Source: Clostridiales bacterium (GTDB taxonomy: Bacteria > Bacillota > Clostridia > Christensenellales > Aristaeellaceae). Taken from it: a DNA stretch of 64,000 nt. Below are positions 62,704 through 64,000 of the stretch, piece by piece. The notes under the pieces are model-generated. The model was not told the DNA's origin and made no database searches. It saw nothing but the letters and a program-made list of their open reading frames with translations. How positions within the stretch are numbered: the first letter of the stretch is position 1; the number at the start of each line of letters is the position of its first letter. The stretch is from NCBI GenBank assembly GCA_015056145.1, contig SVGY01000005.1, positions 1 to 64,000 on the forward strand, in the 5' to 3' direction. Position numbers and translations under genes: made by a program.

Positions 62704-63495
62704 ATGGAGATCATCGATACCCATGTACATATCTATCCGGATGCCATCGCCCAGAAGGCCGCAGATGCCATCGGCCAGTTTTACGACATTGCCATCCACA
62801 AAAACGGCACCCTTGCCAGCCTGCTTCAATCCGGCATGGAAGGTGGCATCCGCCGTTTTTTGATCCACAGCGTTGCCACCACTCCCAAACAGGTGGAAAG
62901 CATCAACCGCTACCTGCAGGGCGTGGGTCAGGCTCACCCGGAGGAGTGCATCCCTTTTGGCACCATGCATCCGGGCTACGAAAACATACCCGAAGAATTG
63001 CAGCGCATGAAGCAGGGCGGTCTCAGAGGCGTGAAGGTGCACCCGGACTTCCAGAAATTCCTGCTGGATTCTGACGAAGCCATGCACATGTTCCGCTGCA
63101 TTGCGGATGCCGGGCTGCCGGTGCTCATCCACATGGGCGATTACCGCTACCCCTACAGCGAACCGCAACGCATGGCAAAGGTGCTGGAAGCCTTCCCGGA
63201 TCTCCGGGTGATCGGTGCCCACCTGGGCGGATGGACCATCTGGAAGGAAGCCTGGAAAACCCTCAGCAAGTACAACAATTTCTGGGTGGATACCTCCTCC
63301 AGCCTGATGTTCCTCACCCCGGAGGAAAGCGCAGAGATCATCCGCAAGTATGCGCCTGACCATGTCTTCTTCGGCTCCGACTACCCCATGTGGGATCCTG
63401 CGGAAGAGGTGCAGCGCTTTATGGCCCTGCCCCTTACGGACGAGGAAAAGGAAAACATTCTGGGAAAGAACTTTACCCGGTTTATCGGGCGCTGA
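62704..63495 (+). CDS. Amidohydrolase-family metal-dependent hydrolase
   Basis: 263 residues, amidohydrolase 2 (PF04909) TIM barrel. Metal motif IDTHVHIYPDA at the start, KVHPDFQ, LIHMGDYR, IGAHLGGW and the final FGSDYPM with catalytic Asp. Members decarboxylate or hydrolyse small aromatic or cyclic substrates; none can be named. AAGGAGG before the ATG; 51 bases after gatB. Confidence 0.88.
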   Translation: MEIIDTHVHIYPDAIAQKAADAIGQFYDIAIHKNGTLASLLQSGMEGGIRRFLIHSVATTPKQVESINRYLQGVGQAHPEECIPFGTMHPGYENIPEELQRMKQGGLRGVKVHPDFQKFLLDSDEAMHMFRCIADAGLPVLIHMGDYRYPYSEPQRMAKVLEAFPDLRVIGAHLGGWTIWKEAWKTLSKYNNFWVDTSSSLMFLTPEESAEIIRKYAPDHVFFGSDYPMWDPAEEVQRFMALPLTDEEKENILGKNFTRFIGR

Positions 63496-63501
63496 AAAAC
63501 A

Positions 63502-63960
63502 ATGAATATAGAAAAGCTGGCGGTACACGATCTGCATATACTGAAGGAGTTATTCCATTACAACGATGTTGAACAGATGGTTTCCCAATGCACGCAGGAT
63601 ATACAGAATGGAATCATCGACATCTTTGTTCTGTTTGATAAAGGCGTGCTGGTGGGCGAGCTTCATGCCATGTACGAAAGCCACGATGAAAACTTTGCCG
63701 CAAGGGGCAAAAGGGCATATCTGTTTGCGTTCAGAGTCCGGGAAGATTTGCAGAACCGGGGATACGGAACCTGCCTCTTACAATCGGTTCTTGCTCTGCT
63801 CAGAGAGAGCGGCTATAGCGAATTCACTGTAGGTGTGGAGGATGACAATCCACGGGCATTCCACATGTATCAGTCTGCGGGCTTTACCCAGCTCCTTATC
63901 AGAAAACGGGAGGAATACCAGGGCGATACATACGAATACAATCTGTATCTGAAAAAATAA
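63502..63960 (+). CDS. GNAT-family N-acetyltransferase
   Basis: 152 residues. Acetyl-CoA motif REDLQNRGYGTCLLQSVL, then VEDDNPRAFHMYQSAGF. Six bases after the amidohydrolase gene and without a clear ribosome site of its own, so probably translated by re-initiation. Substrate unknown. This is the fourth GNAT gene in the window. Confidence 0.85.
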   Translation: MNIEKLAVHDLHILKELFHYNDVEQMVSQCTQDIQNGIIDIFVLFDKGVLVGELHAMYESHDENFAARGKRAYLFAFRVREDLQNRGYGTCLLQSVLALLRESGYSEFTVGVEDDNPRAFHMYQSAGFTQLLIRKREEYQGDTYEYNLYLKK

Positions 63961-63965
63961 GAAAA

Positions 63966-63996
63966 CCCTCTGCATCCGGTCATGCAGAGGGCAGTT
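63966..63996 (+). terminator. Terminator at the window end
   Basis: CCCTCTGCAT (63966-63975) with ATGCAGAGGG (63982-63991), loop CCGGTC; T-rich bases follow up to the end of the window. Confidence 0.75.
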
Positions 63997-64000
63997 TGTC

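Overview
The window comes from the chromosome of a Gram-positive anaerobe, most likely a fairly GC-rich member of class Clostridia (Bacillota). The evidence is the sporulation pair yqfC-yqfD next to phoH, CtsR-type heat-shock operators, strong GGAGG ribosome sites with some TTG/GTG starts, a tetrahydrofolate riboswitch before an ECF folate transporter, GatCAB, and many A-site-type (extended -10) promoters. No tRNA, rRNA, phage, insertion sequence or CRISPR array was seen. Genus cannot be assigned from the sequence alone.

Layout. 0-4.7 kb: end of a BMP-type nucleoside/basic-lipoprotein ABC transporter (binding protein, double ATPase, two permeases). 4.9-8.9 kb: a metallophosphoesterase-like protein with an eroded active site, radA and a PIN/TRAM membrane protein (yacL). 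9.5-12.3 kb: gdhA and an MFS exporter with a possible leader-peptide attenuator. 12.6-13.2 kb: hsp20 with two CtsR boxes. 13.3-22.4 kb, minus strand: a methionine block (metY, metA, metF, reactivation-domain protein, metH) followed by gtrA, uvrC and an acetyltransferase. 23.2-26.6 kb: a large M6-type metalloprotease lipoprotein. 26.8-33.4 kb, minus: yqfC-yqfD-phoH-pgpH-ybeY::cdd-era. 33.5-35.1 kb: ThuA-like protein and sugar epimerase/isomerase. 35.3-40.2 kb, plus: recJ, trpS, FAD-dependent protein. 41-46.9 kb: cell-wall and small accessory genes (SH3/peptidoglycan-binding protein, secreted propeller-like protein, acetyltransferase, zinc-ribbon membrane protein, LysM protein). 47-52.4 kb, minus: folT-nth-obg-yhbY-PD-(D/E)XK nuclease-SNF2 helicase behind a THF riboswitch. 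53-55.8 kb: clpB with a CtsR box. 55.9-62.7 kb, plus: heterodimeric ABC exporter, gatCAB. 62.7-64 kb: amidohydrolase and acetyltransferase.

How the parts fit. Methionine synthesis appears to use the acetyl route: MetA carries Glu111, and MetY works on O-acetylhomoserine; methyl groups come from MetF through a MetH that lacks its own reactivation domain, which is supplied by a separate gene. Folate for this pathway would be imported by FolT under THF control. ClpB and Hsp20 look like one CtsR heat-shock regulon.

The most unusual content is non-coding: a modular intergenic repeat family (hairpin A, terminator B, pyrimidine/purine palindrome C) at three loci with two further loci or variants, including a seven-unit ~101-bp array, plus a second, smaller inverted-repeat family. 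Other items worth a look are the nuclease/SNF2 pair coupled to yhbY, the ybeY::cdd fusion, the degenerate phosphoesterase and the six-codon leader before the MFS gene.
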